A stretch of DNA of 64,000 nt. Origin: JAXMDC01 sp046349035. GTDB taxonomy: Bacteria; Pseudomonadota; Alphaproteobacteria; Rhizobiales; Kaistiaceae. The stretch lies in contig JAXMDC010000004.1 of assembly GCA_046349035.1 (NCBI GenBank), positions 434,001 to 498,000 on the forward strand. Direction: 5' to 3'. How positions within the stretch are numbered: position 1 is the stretch's first letter; each line of letters begins with the position of its first letter. The notes beneath the pieces were generated by a model. That model worked only from the letters and a program-made list of their open reading frames with translations. It had not been told where the DNA came from and did not search any database. A program made the position numbers and the translations under genes. Of the stretch, positions 46,966 through 56,390 are shown in pieces.

Positions 46966-49665
46966 TTACGCCGCCAGACGACGGAGCACAAATGGCAGAA
47001 TTCCGCCGTTCTTGAAGTAGTCCAACTCGTCTACCGTATCAATGCGGCAGAGCACACGCGCTTCGCGCGAAGTCCCATCAGCGCGCCGCACGATCATCGC
47101 CATCTCCTGCCGCGGGCGAAGCCCTTCGCCAAGGCCACGGATGGTTATGCTCTCGCTCCCGGTGATCCCAAGGCTCTGCCAGGACTCGCCCTCGGCGAAC
47201 ACCAGCGGCAGCACGCCCATGCCGATCAGGTTGGATCGATGAATGCGTTCGAACGACTGCGCGACGACCGCACGGACCCCGAGGAGCCGCGTGCCCTTGG
47301 CCGCCCAGTCGCGTGAAGAGCCCGTGCCGTACTCCTTGCCGGCCATCACCACGAGAGGAACCCGTTCCTCGCGATAACGCATCGCTGCATCGTAGATCGA
47401 CAGCCGCTCGCCCGACGGCTGATGCACTGTCACCCCGCCCTCGACCCCGGCAACCATCTGGTTCTTGATGCGGATATTGGCAAACGTGCCTCGCATCATC
47501 ACCTCGTGATTGCCGCGCCGCGTGCCGTACTGGTTGAAGTCCTGCGGCCGCACCTGATGGTTCGCGAGGTAGACCCCGGCCGGGCTGGTCGCGCGGATGT
47601 TGCCGGCCGGCGAGATGTGATCGGTGGTGATCGAATCGAGAAAGAGGCCGAGGATACGCCCCTCGACGATGTCCTCCACCGGCTCGACTTTGCTGCTGAT
47701 CCCCTCGAAGTATGGCGGGTTTTGGATATAGGTCGAGGCGCCGCTCCAGCGGTAGGTCAGGCCGCCCGACACTTCAATTGACTGCCAATTGCGATCGCCT
47801 TCGAAGACGCCGGCATATTTGCTGCGGAAGATGTCGCTGGTCAGCGAGGTTCGCATGACTTCGGCTATCTCCGCCGAACTCGGCCATATCTCGCGCAGAT
47901 ACACCGGCCGACCCTCCGCATCCGCGCCGAGCGGCTCGGACGCGAGGTCGACCAACAGCGATCCCGCTAAAGCGTAGGCTACAACCAGCGGCGGCGAAGC
48001 AAGATAGTTGGCACGGACGTCCGGATTGACCCGGCCTTCGAAATTCCGGTTGCCCGACAGAACCGCAGCCACCACCAGGTCGCCCTCCGTCACCGCCGCG
48101 GAAATCGCATCGGGCAACGGACCGGAATTTCCGATGCAGGTCGTACAGCCGAAGCCGACGAGGTTGAACCCGAGCTTGTCGAGGTCCGTCTGCAGTCCCG
48201 ACCGCGCCAGGTACTCGCCGACCACCTGGCTTCCCGGCGCCAGCGACGTCTTGACGAACGGCTTGACCGAGAGACCGCGGCGCACCGCATTGCGCGCGAG
48301 CAGGCCGGCCGCAATCATCACCGATGGATTGGAGGTGTTGGTGCAGGACGTGATCGCCGCGATGACCACATCGCCATTCCCCAGCGTCGCCGGCGAACCG
48401 GCGATAGGCGTGCGCTTGGCCGCACTGTCGCCCGCCTTGCCGAAGTCCTTGGCAAGCGCCGATGCAAAGTTGGCCTTTGTGTCGCCGAGCCGGACGCGAT
48501 CCTGCGGCCGCTTCGGGCCCGCCAGCGAGGATTCCACTTTGCCAAGATCGAGCGACAAACTCGACGTGAACACCGGATCGGGCGTCGCGGCAGTACGGAA
48601 GAGGCCGCTTTCCTTGGCATAGGCCTCGACCAGAGCGACACGCTCCGGATCTCGGCCGGTGGCCTTGAGGAACCGCAGAGTCTCCTGGTCGATGGGGAAG
48701 AAGCCGCAGGTGGCGCCGTATTCCGGTGCCATGTTGGCGATCGTCGCCCGGTCCTCGACTGGCATCGCGTCGAGACCCGGCCCATAGAACTCGACGAACC
48801 GTCCGACGACGCCGTGCTTGCGCAGCATCTCGGTCACGGTGAGCACCAGGTCGGTCGCGGTAACCCCTTCGCCGAGGCGCCCTTCGACGCGAAACCCAAC
48901 CACTTCGGGAATCAGCATCGACACCGGCTGCCCAAGCATCGCCGCTTCCGCTTCGATGCCGCCGACGCCCCAGCCGAGCACCGCCATGCCGTTGACCATG
49001 GTCGTGTGCGAGTCGGTACCGACAAGCGTGTCGGGGTAAGCGATGGCCCGGCCATTGTCGTCGCCAACCCACACCGTCTGCGCCAGGTACTCGAGATTGA
49101 CCTGGTGGCAGATGCCCGTGCCGGGCGGCACCACGCGAAAATTGTCGAACGCTCGTTGCCCCCATCTGAGGAAGCGGTATCGCTCGCCATTGCGCTGATA
49201 CTCGAGGTCCACGTTGCGCGAGAAAGCGCGCGGGCTGCCGAACTCGTCGACGATCACCGAGTGATCGATCACCAGGTCGACCGGCACCAACGGGTTGATT
49301 CTCTCCGGGTCGCCGCCAAGCGCCAGCATGGCATCACGCATCGCCGCGAGGTCCACCACCGCCGGGACACCGGTGAAGTCCTGCATCAGCACCCGTGCCG
49401 GCCGAAATGCGATCTCGCGCAGGCTGGTGCGCGTCGTCGGCCACTCCGCGATCGCCCGGATATCGTCGGCACTGACCGAACGGCCGTCCTCGTTGCGGAG
49501 GAGGTTCTCGAGCAGCACCCGGAGCGAAAACGGCAGGCGCGACAGGCCGGGAAGGCCATGCGCCTCCGCCTCCGCCAAGCTGAACATGTCGTAAGTTGCC
49601 CCGCCCGATCGCAGGACCTTGCGCGAACGAAAACTGTCGAGTGAAGGCAATGAACGGGCGGGCAT
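46966..49665 (-). CDS. acnA: Aconitate hydratase A
   Basis: This is an 899-residue TCA-cycle enzyme converting citrate to isocitrate through a [4Fe-4S] cluster. The cluster cysteines are in AAITSCTNTSNPSVM (about 443) and GCTTCIGNSGPL (about 507-515). The first domain has VDHSVIVDE-type VDLVIDHSVIVDEFGS and GTDSHTTMVNGM. The C-terminal swivel domain shows EYGTGSSRDWAAKGT and SFERIHRSNLIGMGV. It belongs to the AcnA/IRP1 group. It is divergent from ccmA, and the 206-bp gap holds both promoters. Confidence 0.97.
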   Translation of the reverse strand: MPARSLPSLDSFRSRKVLRSGGATYDMFSLAEAEAHGLPGLSRLPFSLRVLLENLLRNEDGRSVSADDIRAIAEWPTTRTSLREIAFRPARVLMQDFTGVPAVVDLAAMRDAMLALGGDPERINPLVPVDLVIDHSVIVDEFGSPRAFSRNVDLEYQRNGERYRFLRWGQRAFDNFRVVPPGTGICHQVNLEYLAQTVWVGDDNGRAIAYPDTLVGTDSHTTMVNGMAVLGWGVGGIEAEAAMLGQPVSMLIPEVVGFRVEGRLGEGVTATDLVLTVTEMLRKHGVVGRFVEFYGPGLDAMPVEDRATIANMAPEYGATCGFFPIDQETLRFLKATGRDPERVALVEAYAKESGLFRTAATPDPVFTSSLSLDLGKVESSLAGPKRPQDRVRLGDTKANFASALAKDFGKAGDSAAKRTPIAGSPATLGNGDVVIAAITSCTNTSNPSVMIAAGLLARNAVRRGLSVKPFVKTSLAPGSQVVGEYLARSGLQTDLDKLGFNLVGFGCTTCIGNSGPLPDAISAAVTEGDLVVAAVLSGNRNFEGRVNPDVRANYLASPPLVVAYALAGSLLVDLASEPLGADAEGRPVYLREIWPSSAEIAEVMRTSLTSDIFRSKYAGVFEGDRNWQSIEVSGGLTYRWSGASTYIQNPPYFEGISSKVEPVEDIVEGRILGLFLDSITTDHISPAGNIRATSPAGVYLANHQVRPQDFNQYGTRRGNHEVMMRGTFANIRIKNQMVAGVEGGVTVHQPSGERLSIYDAAMRYREERVPLVVMAGKEYGTGSSRDWAAKGTRLLGVRAVVAQSFERIHRSNLIGMGVLPLVFAEGESWQSLGITGSESITIRGLGEGLRPRQEMAMIVRRADGTSREARVLCRIDTVDELDYFKNGGILPFVLRRLAA

Positions 49666-49871
49666 GGTCGCGCAACGTGCTCCTGCGTGGAGAGAAATCT
49701 CAGTGGTCCGCCCGGGAATTCGCGGCGGCCAACTCCGCCACGCTCCCGCTGGGCACCGGGGAACCGCGCGGGGCTTATAGGAAATTTCGCCGGGGGAAAA
49801 CAGGCGATCAGCGCAGTTTAGGCGCGCCTTCCTGGCGCATTGCGGCGGGACCGGATATTCCCTCGCCCGCG

Positions 49872-50477
49872 ATGACTCGGCTGATCGCTCAAGGTCTCGC
49901 CGCCGACCGTGGCGGCCGCTCGATTTTCGTCGACCTGTCCCTCGAGGTCGGTCCGGGCGAACTGCTGGCGGTCGTCGGCCCGAACGGCGCCGGAAAGTCT
50001 ACACTTCTGCGCGTTTTAGCCGGGCTCCTTCGCCCGGCCGCAGGCAGCGTGGCGCTGGCACCCGGCGATGATCGCCCCGTGTCGGCCTCGGTTGCCTATC
50101 TCGGCCACCTCGACGCTCTGAAAGGCGCCGAGACCGTCGCCGAGAATCTCCGCTTCTGGCGACGCCTCGCCGAGACCCCCGGGCGCCCGGTCGAGGAGGC
50201 GCTGGCGGCGGTGCGACTGGAACACCTCGACGATACGCCGGCCGCGTACCTCTCGGCCGGTCAGCGTCGCCGCGTCGCTATCGCCCGGCTGCTGGTTGAC
50301 CGCCGCCCGGTGTGGCTGCTCGATGAGCCCGCGAATGCTCTCGACGCCGGTTCCGAGCGCTCATTGGCCGCCATTCTCGCCGACCACCTCGCCTCCGGCG
50401 GCGTCATCGTCGCGGCAAGCCACACGCCGTTGCCGGTAGCTCCGACCGCAACCTTGACCGTCGGCGGGCGCCCATGA
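49872..50477 (+). CDS. ccmA: Cytochrome c biogenesis ATP-binding protein CcmA
   Basis: This is a 201-residue ATPase of the CcmABCD complex, which releases haem-loaded CcmE in system I cytochrome c maturation. It has Walker A GPNGAGKST (about 37), a signature variant LSAGQRRR (about 133) typical of CcmA, and Walker B VWLLDEP (about 154). The ATG at 49872 gives the normal length, as the open frame extends upstream but only antisense to acnA. The stop overlaps the ccmB start (ATGA). Confidence 0.94.
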   Translation: MTRLIAQGLAADRGGRSIFVDLSLEVGPGELLAVVGPNGAGKSTLLRVLAGLLRPAAGSVALAPGDDRPVSASVAYLGHLDALKGAETVAENLRFWRRLAETPGRPVEEALAAVRLEHLDDTPAAYLSAGQRRRVAIARLLVDRRPVWLLDEPANALDAGSERSLAAILADHLASGGVIVAASHTPLPVAPTATLTVGGRP

Positions 50478-51145
50478 CTTCGGCTTTCGCCGCGGCCCTC
50501 GCCCGCACCGTACGCCTGTCGCTCCGCGCCGGCGGCGGCGGACTGACCGGGCTCTTGTTCTTTCTCTCCGCGGTGACGGTGTTCCCTTTCGGCGTCGGTC
50601 CCGACCTCAACCTCCTCGCTCGCATCGGGCCGGCGATCCTATGGATCTCCGCTCTCCTCGCTTCGCTCCTCGGTCTCGACCGCCTTTTCCAGGACGATCG
50701 CGACGACGGCTCGCTCGATCTGCTGGTCCTGTCGCCGCTCTCTCTGGAGATGCTGGTTCTCGCCAAGGCGATCGGCCATTGGGTCGCGACCGGTCTGCCG
50801 CTCGTCCTCGGCGCCCCGCTGCTCGGCATCTTCCTGAACCTCGACCCGCCGTCGCTCCTGTTTGTCGCCATAACGCTGCTCGTCGGCACTCCGGCACTGA
50901 CCCTCATCGGCGCTATCGGCGCCGCCTTGATGGTCGCCCTGCGCCGCGGCGGCATGATGATCTCCGTTCTGGTTCTGCCGTTTACGATCCCGATTTTGAT
51001 TTTCGGCGTCAGTGCAACGGTGAGCGCCACCAGCGCCACCGACAGCTTCGTTCCCCCCTTCCTCATCCTGTGCGCCGCGACCATGTTCAGCCTGGTTGTG
51101 GCGCCGATCGCCGGCGCCGCGGCCATCCGCACGAGCCTCGACTAG
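50474..51145 (+). CDS. ccmB: Haem exporter protein CcmB
   Basis: This is a 223-residue membrane protein with six predicted segments. LFFLSAVTVFPFGVGPD near residue 30 and LDRLFQDDRDDGSLDLLVLSPL near 65 are the CcmB signatures. It is the membrane partner of CcmA. The start overlaps ccmA, and ccmC follows by 55 bases. Confidence 0.95.
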   Translation: MTSAFAAALARTVRLSLRAGGGGLTGLLFFLSAVTVFPFGVGPDLNLLARIGPAILWISALLASLLGLDRLFQDDRDDGSLDLLVLSPLSLEMLVLAKAIGHWVATGLPLVLGAPLLGIFLNLDPPSLLFVAITLLVGTPALTLIGAIGAALMVALRRGGMMISVLVLPFTIPILIFGVSATVSATSATDSFVPPFLILCAATMFSLVVAPIAGAAAIRTSLD

Positions 51146-51200
51146 CTGCACTGCCCTCCGCCCATTGCCGCTGGCCGGCCACGGGACTAGAAATCCCGCC

Positions 51201-51929
51201 ATGGCCCTGATCGATCTCGCCAATCCCACGCGTTTTCTAGCGCTCACCCGGCCGGTGGTGCCCTGGCTTTGGGGCGCGGTTCTCGCGCTTTTTGCCGCTG
51301 CACTCTGGCTGGCGCTGCAGGCGCCGCCCGACTACCAGCAGGGCGAAACCTACAAGATCATGTATCTGCATGTCCCGGCGGCGTGGCTGTCGATGGCCTG
51401 CTACGGGATGATGAGCATCTCCGCTCTTGGCACCCTCGTCTGGCGGCACCCTTTGGCTGACGTCGCCCAAAAGGCAGCCGCACCGATCGGCGCAGCGCTA
51501 GCATTTCTCACCTTGGCGACCGGCGTCCTCTGGGGGCGGCCGACCTGGGGCACCTGGTGGATCTGGGATGCACGCCTGACCTCGATGCTCATCCTTTTCA
51601 TCATGTATCTCGGCCTGATGGCCGTGTGGCAGGCTGTCGAAGATCCGGGGCGCGCCGCGCGCGCCGTTGCCGTCCTCACGCTGGTCGGGTCAATCAATAT
51701 CCCGGTCATCAAGTTCTCGGTCGACTGGTGGAACTCGATCCACCAGGGCGAGAGCATCTTTCGCGCAACCGGTCCGACCATCGCCGGTTCCATGCTTTGG
51801 CCGCTCCTCCTCTCCACGCTCGGCGCGACTATCATGCTGGCTGCGCTTCTACTGATGGCGATGGAAGCGGAGATTCTTCGTCGCCGGGTGCGCTCCCTTC
51901 GGCTCGCCTTTGCCGGCAACGCTGGCTGA
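51201..51929 (+). CDS. ccmC: Haem lyase/handling protein CcmC
   Basis: This is a 242-residue membrane protein with six predicted segments. It loads haem onto CcmE. The tryptophan-rich motif WGTWWIWDARLTS (about 114-126) lies between two conserved periplasmic His positions (YLHVPAAW near 56 and SIHQGE near 182). The ATG at 51201 fits the family's length. ccmD follows after 12 bases. Confidence 0.95.
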   Translation: MALIDLANPTRFLALTRPVVPWLWGAVLALFAAALWLALQAPPDYQQGETYKIMYLHVPAAWLSMACYGMMSISALGTLVWRHPLADVAQKAAAPIGAALAFLTLATGVLWGRPTWGTWWIWDARLTSMLILFIMYLGLMAVWQAVEDPGRAARAVAVLTLVGSINIPVIKFSVDWWNSIHQGESIFRATGPTIAGSMLWPLLLSTLGATIMLAALLLMAMEAEILRRRVRSLRLAFAGNAG

Positions 51930-51941
51930 TTGTCTCAGGCC

Positions 51942-52154
51942 ATGCCGGAACTTCCCCAGCACCCTGAATTCATCGCCGCAGCATACGGTATCGGCGTCCT
52001 GGTTGTGGCGGGCCTGATCGGCTGGATCATCGCCGACCGCGGCCGCCAGAATCGCGCGCTGGCCGACCTCGAAGCGCGCGGCGCACGCCGCCGCTCGGCG
52101 GCGATGCCGAGTGCCGATCGCCAACGCAACGGCCTGGAGCAACCCCAGCTGTGA
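51942..52154 (+). CDS. ccmD: Haem exporter small subunit CcmD
   Basis: This is a 70-residue single-pass membrane protein. The N-terminal HPEFIAAAYGIG before the membrane segment (VLVVAGLIGWIIA) is the CcmD pattern, followed by a basic cytoplasmic tail. It helps release holo-CcmE from the CcmABC complex. The ATG at 51942 is used, and a TTG four codons earlier is possible. Its stop overlaps the ccmG start (GTGA). Confidence 0.88.
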   Translation: MPELPQHPEFIAAAYGIGVLVVAGLIGWIIADRGRQNRALADLEARGARRRSAAMPSADRQRNGLEQPQL

Positions 52155-52762
52155 GCGCCGTCGACCCCTCCCCGTCGTCGCCCGCTGCCGCCTCGCGCAG
52201 GCGCATGGCGCTGCTGGCGCCGCTTGCGGTTTTCGCCGCTCTCGCGGTCGTCTTCTTTGTTAGTCTCGAAAGCGGCCGCGATCCGGCCCGTATCCCCTCG
52301 CCGCTCATCGACAAGCCGGCGCCGGACGTCGACTTGCCCGAACTGAAGGACGTCTTCCTCGATCGCCGCCAGGTACCCGGCCTGAAGCGCGCCGATTTGC
52401 TTGGCAGCGTCACGCTCGTCAACGTCTGGGCGTCCTGGTGCATACCCTGCCGCGAAGAGCATCCGATCCTGGAGCAACTCGCCACCGACACCCGCTTCCG
52501 CCTCGTCGGGATCAATTTCAAGGATCAGCCCGACGCCGCCAGACGGTTCCTCAACCAGTACGGCAACCCGTTCAAGAACATCGGCGTCGACGCCAGTGGG
52601 CGCACCGGCATCGAATGGGGCGCCTATGGCGTGCCGGAGACATTCCTCGTCGATCGCAACGGCACGATCCGCTTCAAGTTCGTCGGCCCGCTCTCGCAAC
52701 AGAGCATGACTAAGCTGCTCATGCCCGAAGTGGAGAAGGTATTGGCCGCGCCGACCGGATAG
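52151..52762 (+). CDS. ccmG: Thiol:disulfide interchange protein CcmG/DsbE
   Basis: This is a 203-residue membrane-anchored thioredoxin-fold protein that reduces the CXXCH cysteines of apocytochrome c. The anchor (MALLAPLAVFAALAVVFFV, about 19-37) is followed by the redox motif WASWCIPCREEHP (about 93-105) and the cis-Pro region YGVPETFLVD (about 160). The GTG start overlaps the ccmD stop. CcmE, CcmF and CcmH are not in this cluster and must lie elsewhere. Confidence 0.93.
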   Translation: MSAVDPSPSSPAAASRRRMALLAPLAVFAALAVVFFVSLESGRDPARIPSPLIDKPAPDVDLPELKDVFLDRRQVPGLKRADLLGSVTLVNVWASWCIPCREEHPILEQLATDTRFRLVGINFKDQPDAARRFLNQYGNPFKNIGVDASGRTGIEWGAYGVPETFLVDRNGTIRFKFVGPLSQQSMTKLLMPEVEKVLAAPTG

Positions 52763-52785
52763 AGCCGGCGCTGGCGGCCGCAGGC

Positions 52786-53439
52786 TCAGCCCGGCGAGGT
52801 TGAGGTCACCCCTTCGGCTTGGGCGTGCTCGCGGAGGATCAGCGGCGCCTGGGTGAGCGAGAACACCAGGGTCAGCGGCATGATCGCGAAGACCTTGAAG
52901 TTGACCCACATGTCGGTCGACACCGACCGCCACACGATCTCGTTGAGGGCAGCCAGAACCAGGAAGAAGACGCCCCAGCGAAGGGTGAGCGTGCGCCAGC
53001 CGGCGTCGGTGAGCTTGAAGGCGGAATCGAAGACGTAGCCGAGCAGCGACTTGCCGAAGGCAAGGCCACCGAGGAGCACGCCGCCGAACAGAACGTTGAC
53101 GATGGTCGGCTTCATCTTGATGAAGGTCTCGTCCTGAAGCGCCAAAGTCAGGCCGCCGAAGACCACCACGACGATACCCGTCACCAGCGGCATGATCGGC
53201 AAGCGCCGGGTGATGGCGAGCGAGACTGCCAATGCGATGGCGGTGGCGGCGATAAACAGCGCCGTCGCGATGAAGATCGGCTTGCCCAAAGCCTGCAGTG
53301 CCGGCAACTGCAACGCCAGCCAATCGCCCCGGGAATTGGCGAAGAAGAAAACGCCGAGCGGTCCTAACTCAAGCGCGAGCTTGAGGATCGGATTGACCTC
53401 CGGTTTCGCCGGGCGAAGGGGCTGTAATGGTTCGTTCAT
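52786..53439 (-). CDS. yciB: Septation protein A / inner membrane protein YciB
   Basis: This is a 217-residue membrane protein with about five segments. LALELGPLGVFFFANSR, ALQDETFIKMKPTIVNVLFG (about 112-131) and LNEIVWRSVSTDMWVNFKVF (about 165) are diagnostic of YciB/IspZ. The protein supports cell division and envelope synthesis and is needed for normal septation in Shigella. It is leftward, convergent with the ccm genes, and 24 bases downstream of the GNAT gene. Confidence 0.95.
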   Translation of the reverse strand: MNEPLQPLRPAKPEVNPILKLALELGPLGVFFFANSRGDWLALQLPALQALGKPIFIATALFIAATAIALAVSLAITRRLPIMPLVTGIVVVVFGGLTLALQDETFIKMKPTIVNVLFGGVLLGGLAFGKSLLGYVFDSAFKLTDAGWRTLTLRWGVFFLVLAALNEIVWRSVSTDMWVNFKVFAIMPLTLVFSLTQAPLILREHAQAEGVTSTSPG

Positions 53440-53463
53440 GGCTAGTGCCGGCCGGCCGGCTCC

Positions 53464-53970
53464 TCAAAGCATTGCGCGCGTCAGCCGCCAGTTCCAAGCC
53501 GGCCCGTCGTCGGCCTCCTCGTCGGTCCCAGTCTTCTCGAACTTGAGCGTCGACAAGATTGCAGTCGAAGTGTCCTGCTGCGTCCGCGTTTGCGCGAGCA
53601 GAACCTGCACCGCCGGCTGAGCAAAAGCGAGGTTCACCAGTTCCCGTGCCATGGCCGTTCCGTAACCCTGATTCTCGTACTGCGGGAAAGTGAAATAGGT
53701 GATCTCGACGCTGCCGTCGCGGCAGGAGTCCTTGAACCCGCAAGCGCCAACGACAGCTCCGGTCGAAACATCCTCGACGAAGTAGCGGAGATAGGGCGCC
53801 TTCTGAGTGGTGAACCGGTACAGCGGATCGGTCTCCTCGGCCACCATGCGGATCAGCGCTGCGGTCACGCGATCCGTCGCCTTCCCGGCAAAGGCCTTCT
53901 CCCCCTTCGCCACCGCGGCGGCGTCCTCGGGAAGCAGCGGCAGCAGCCTGACAGTCTGGGGTTTCGCCAT
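53464..53970 (-). CDS. GNAT family N-acetyltransferase
   Basis: This is a 168-residue GNAT of the RimJ/RimL-like (Acetyltransf_3) type. VRLLPLLPEDAAAVA is the beta1 region, TGAVVGACGFKDSC the central beta strand, and FPQYENQGYGTAMARELVNLAF (about 100) the acetyl-CoA loop. The substrate is unknown. It lies between ftsY (seven bases upstream) and yciB, so it is probably part of one leftward operon, mtaB-ftsY-GNAT-yciB. Confidence 0.85.
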   Translation of the reverse strand: MAKPQTVRLLPLLPEDAAAVAKGEKAFAGKATDRVTAALIRMVAEETDPLYRFTTQKAPYLRYFVEDVSTGAVVGACGFKDSCRDGSVEITYFTFPQYENQGYGTAMARELVNLAFAQPAVQVLLAQTRTQQDTSTAILSTLKFEKTGTDEEADDGPAWNWRLTRAML

Positions 53971-53977
53971 CGTCTAC

Positions 53978-55003
53978 CTAAATCCCTGCAATGGCGCGGG
54001 CGAAATCCCGCGCTTCGAATGGCTCAAGATCCTCGACGCCCTCGCCGACCCCGATGAAGTGGACCGGCATGCCGAATTTGTTGGCAATAGCCACAAGGAT
54101 GCCGCCGCGTGCGGTTCCGTCAAGCTTGGTCATGATCAAGCCGGTGACGCCGGCCTGACGCCCGAATATCTCGACCTGGTTCAGCGCATTTTGGCCCGTC
54201 GTGGCGTCGAGGGTGAGCAAGACGGTGTGCGGGGCGGACGGATCGAGCTTGCGCAGGACACGGACCACTTTCTCGAGTTCCGCCATCAGTTCCGCCCGGT
54301 TATGCAGGCGGCCCGCCGTATCGATCAGAAGCACGTCGGCGCCGGCGTTCCGTGCCGCCTGCAACGCGTCGAAAGCCAAGCCCGCCGGATCGGCCCCGGG
54401 AGCGCGGGCGATCACCGGCGCACCGGTCCGCTCGCCCCAAAGCTTCAATTGGTCGATGGCCGCCGCGCGGAACGTATCGCCGGCAGCGAGCATGACCTTC
54501 TTTCCCTCGGCGGCAAAGCGAGCGGCGAGCTTGCCGATCGTCGTCGTCTTGCCGGTGCCGTTCACGCCGACGACCAGGATCACATGCGGCCGCAGGTCGG
54601 TCCGAAGCACCAGCGGCTTGGCAACCGGCGCCAACGCCCTCTCGACCTCGCCGGCCAGGATCGCCTTTACTTCGGCATCGGCGATTTCGCGATCGTAGCG
54701 TCCGGCACCAATCGCTTTTGCAATCGCTTCCGCGGCCTCGACCCCGAGATCGGCCTTGAGCAGCACCTCCTCGAATTCGGCCAGCGCCTCGGCGTCGAGT
54801 TTGCGCTTGCTGAAGACGGCGGCAATCCCCTCGCCCAGTGCACCGGCCGAGCGGGCCAAGCCCTGGCGGAGGCGCTGGAACCAATTCTGCCGTGCCTGAA
54901 CCACCGGCGGGCCGGCTGGTGCACCGCTCGCAGTCGGCTCCGTCGTGCCGCTCTCGCCGCCGCCAAAGAACCGTTTGAGGAACCCGGATTTGCCTGCAGA
55001 CAT
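53978..55003 (-). CDS. ftsY: Signal recognition particle receptor FtsY
   Basis: This is a 341-residue SRP receptor GTPase, delivering nascent membrane proteins to the translocon. The acidic A domain is short (about 40 residues, with no long Glu-rich extension). The NG domain has GVNGTGKTTTIGKLA (about 140), LLIDTAGR (about 213) and MTKLDGTARGG (about 280), and ends with FVRAL-like DFARAIAGI. The upstream mtaB gene is separated by only seven bases. Confidence 0.96.
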   Translation of the reverse strand: MSAGKSGFLKRFFGGGESGTTEPTASGAPAGPPVVQARQNWFQRLRQGLARSAGALGEGIAAVFSKRKLDAEALAEFEEVLLKADLGVEAAEAIAKAIGAGRYDREIADAEVKAILAGEVERALAPVAKPLVLRTDLRPHVILVVGVNGTGKTTTIGKLAARFAAEGKKVMLAAGDTFRAAAIDQLKLWGERTGAPVIARAPGADPAGLAFDALQAARNAGADVLLIDTAGRLHNRAELMAELEKVVRVLRKLDPSAPHTVLLTLDATTGQNALNQVEIFGRQAGVTGLIMTKLDGTARGGILVAIANKFGMPVHFIGVGEGVEDLEPFEARDFARAIAGI

Positions 55004-55010
55004 GATCGCG

Positions 55011-56240
55011 TCAGGCCGCCATCGCCGTCAGCCGCATGCCCTGACGGCCGCTGATCCGAGCCCTAACCACCGAACCGACGGGCGCTTCGGCACCGAGTTC
55101 GACCCGGAAGAACTGTTCGCTCCGGCCTCGGTTTGCCCGTTCGACGAGCACGCCGCGGAGCTGGCCGCACTCCCGATCGAGCTGCGCCATCAAGGCCCGC
55201 TCGCCGCATTCGCGCAATTCCGCCGCCCGCTGCTTGGCGACCGTGCGTTCGACTTGAGGCATGCGCGCCGCAGCCGTCCCGGGGCGCTGCGAATAGGGGA
55301 AGACGTGGAGAAACGAGAGGTCGCAGTCCTCGACGATCGTAAGAGTGTTGCGGAACATATCCTCCGTCTCGGTCGGGAATCCGGCAATGACGTCGGCGCC
55401 GAATACCATGTCGGGCCGCAGGCGGCGCAACCGGTCGGTTAGCGCAAGCGCATCGGCGCGGCGATGCCGCCGCCGCATACGCCTCAAAATGAGATCGTCT
55501 CCATGTTGCAGGGAGAGGTGGAGGTGCGGCATCAGCCGCTCCTCATCGGCAAAGGCTGCGAGTAAGTCGGAGTCGACCTCGACCGGATCGACCGACGAAA
55601 GGCGCAGGCGTACTACCTCCGGCACGGCGGTGAGGACGGCACGCACCAGTCCGCCCAGCCTCAGCTCCGCACCGAAGTCGCTCCCCCACGCCGTGAGGTC
55701 GACACCCGTCAGAACGATCTCCGGATATCCCGCGACGGCCAACCGGCGAACGTCGTCGATCACCGCCGATGCAGGCCGTGAGCGCGATCGCCCCCGGCCG
55801 ACTGGGATTACGCAGAAGGTGCATGTGTGGTCGCACCCGTTCTGCACCTCCACGAAAGCCCTCACCCACCCGCCCTGGTCGGGAGTCGGCGCCGCCCAAT
55901 CCGCCGCCGGCCCATCCTCTACGGCGCCCGGCGCTGACCCCTGCCTGTAGCTCGTCGTTTCCAGCTTGCGTGCATTCGGGACAATGCGGTCCACTTCCGG
56001 CATGGCGAGGAAGCTGCCCCGGTCGGTCTCGGCCGCGCACCCGGTGAGGATGACCGTTCGGGTCGGGTTGGCACGTTTGGCCGCTCGTATGCTCTGGCGA
56101 ACCTGCCGGACCGCTTCTGCGGTCACGCCGCAGCTATTGACGACCAGAGCGTCAGCGAGCCCCGCCTCACTCGCTCGCCGCCGTATCGTCTGAGACTCCG
56201 CATGGTTAAGGCGGCAACCGAAACTGAGAACGTCCAGCAC
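55011..56240 (-). CDS. mtaB: tRNA t6A37 methylthiotransferase MtaB
   Basis: This radical-SAM enzyme of about 409 residues converts t6A37 to ms2t6A37 in tRNA. The N-terminal UPF0004 domain has SFGCRLNHAES, NSCGVTAEA and LTGCAAETD, with cysteines for the auxiliary cluster. The radical-SAM motif is GCDHTCTFCVIP (about 148), and the TRAM-like domain is at the C terminus. The GTG at 56240 is chosen because it is next to the conserved core. The open frame continues upstream without similarity. It precedes ftsY, in a common alphaproteobacterial order. Confidence 0.92.
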   Translation of the reverse strand: MLDVLSFGCRLNHAESQTIRRRASEAGLADALVVNSCGVTAEAVRQVRQSIRAAKRANPTRTVILTGCAAETDRGSFLAMPEVDRIVPNARKLETTSYRQGSAPGAVEDGPAADWAAPTPDQGGWVRAFVEVQNGCDHTCTFCVIPVGRGRSRSRPASAVIDDVRRLAVAGYPEIVLTGVDLTAWGSDFGAELRLGGLVRAVLTAVPEVVRLRLSSVDPVEVDSDLLAAFADEERLMPHLHLSLQHGDDLILRRMRRRHRRADALALTDRLRRLRPDMVFGADVIAGFPTETEDMFRNTLTIVEDCDLSFLHVFPYSQRPGTAAARMPQVERTVAKQRAAELRECGERALMAQLDRECGQLRGVLVERANRGRSEQFFRVELGAEAPVGSVVRARISGRQGMRLTAMAA

Positions 56241-56390
56241 GTTGGGGTATTTCCCGCAAATCTCATACAGTCCGCTGATATAGGCTGCCGCGGCCCGATA
56301 GGAAACGCCCCGGGGCGGGCGCGGCAATGGCAGGTCGCCGCCGGCGCTGCTAGATTGCCGGGGAACGCGCCAGCCTGACAGGGAGCCGGC

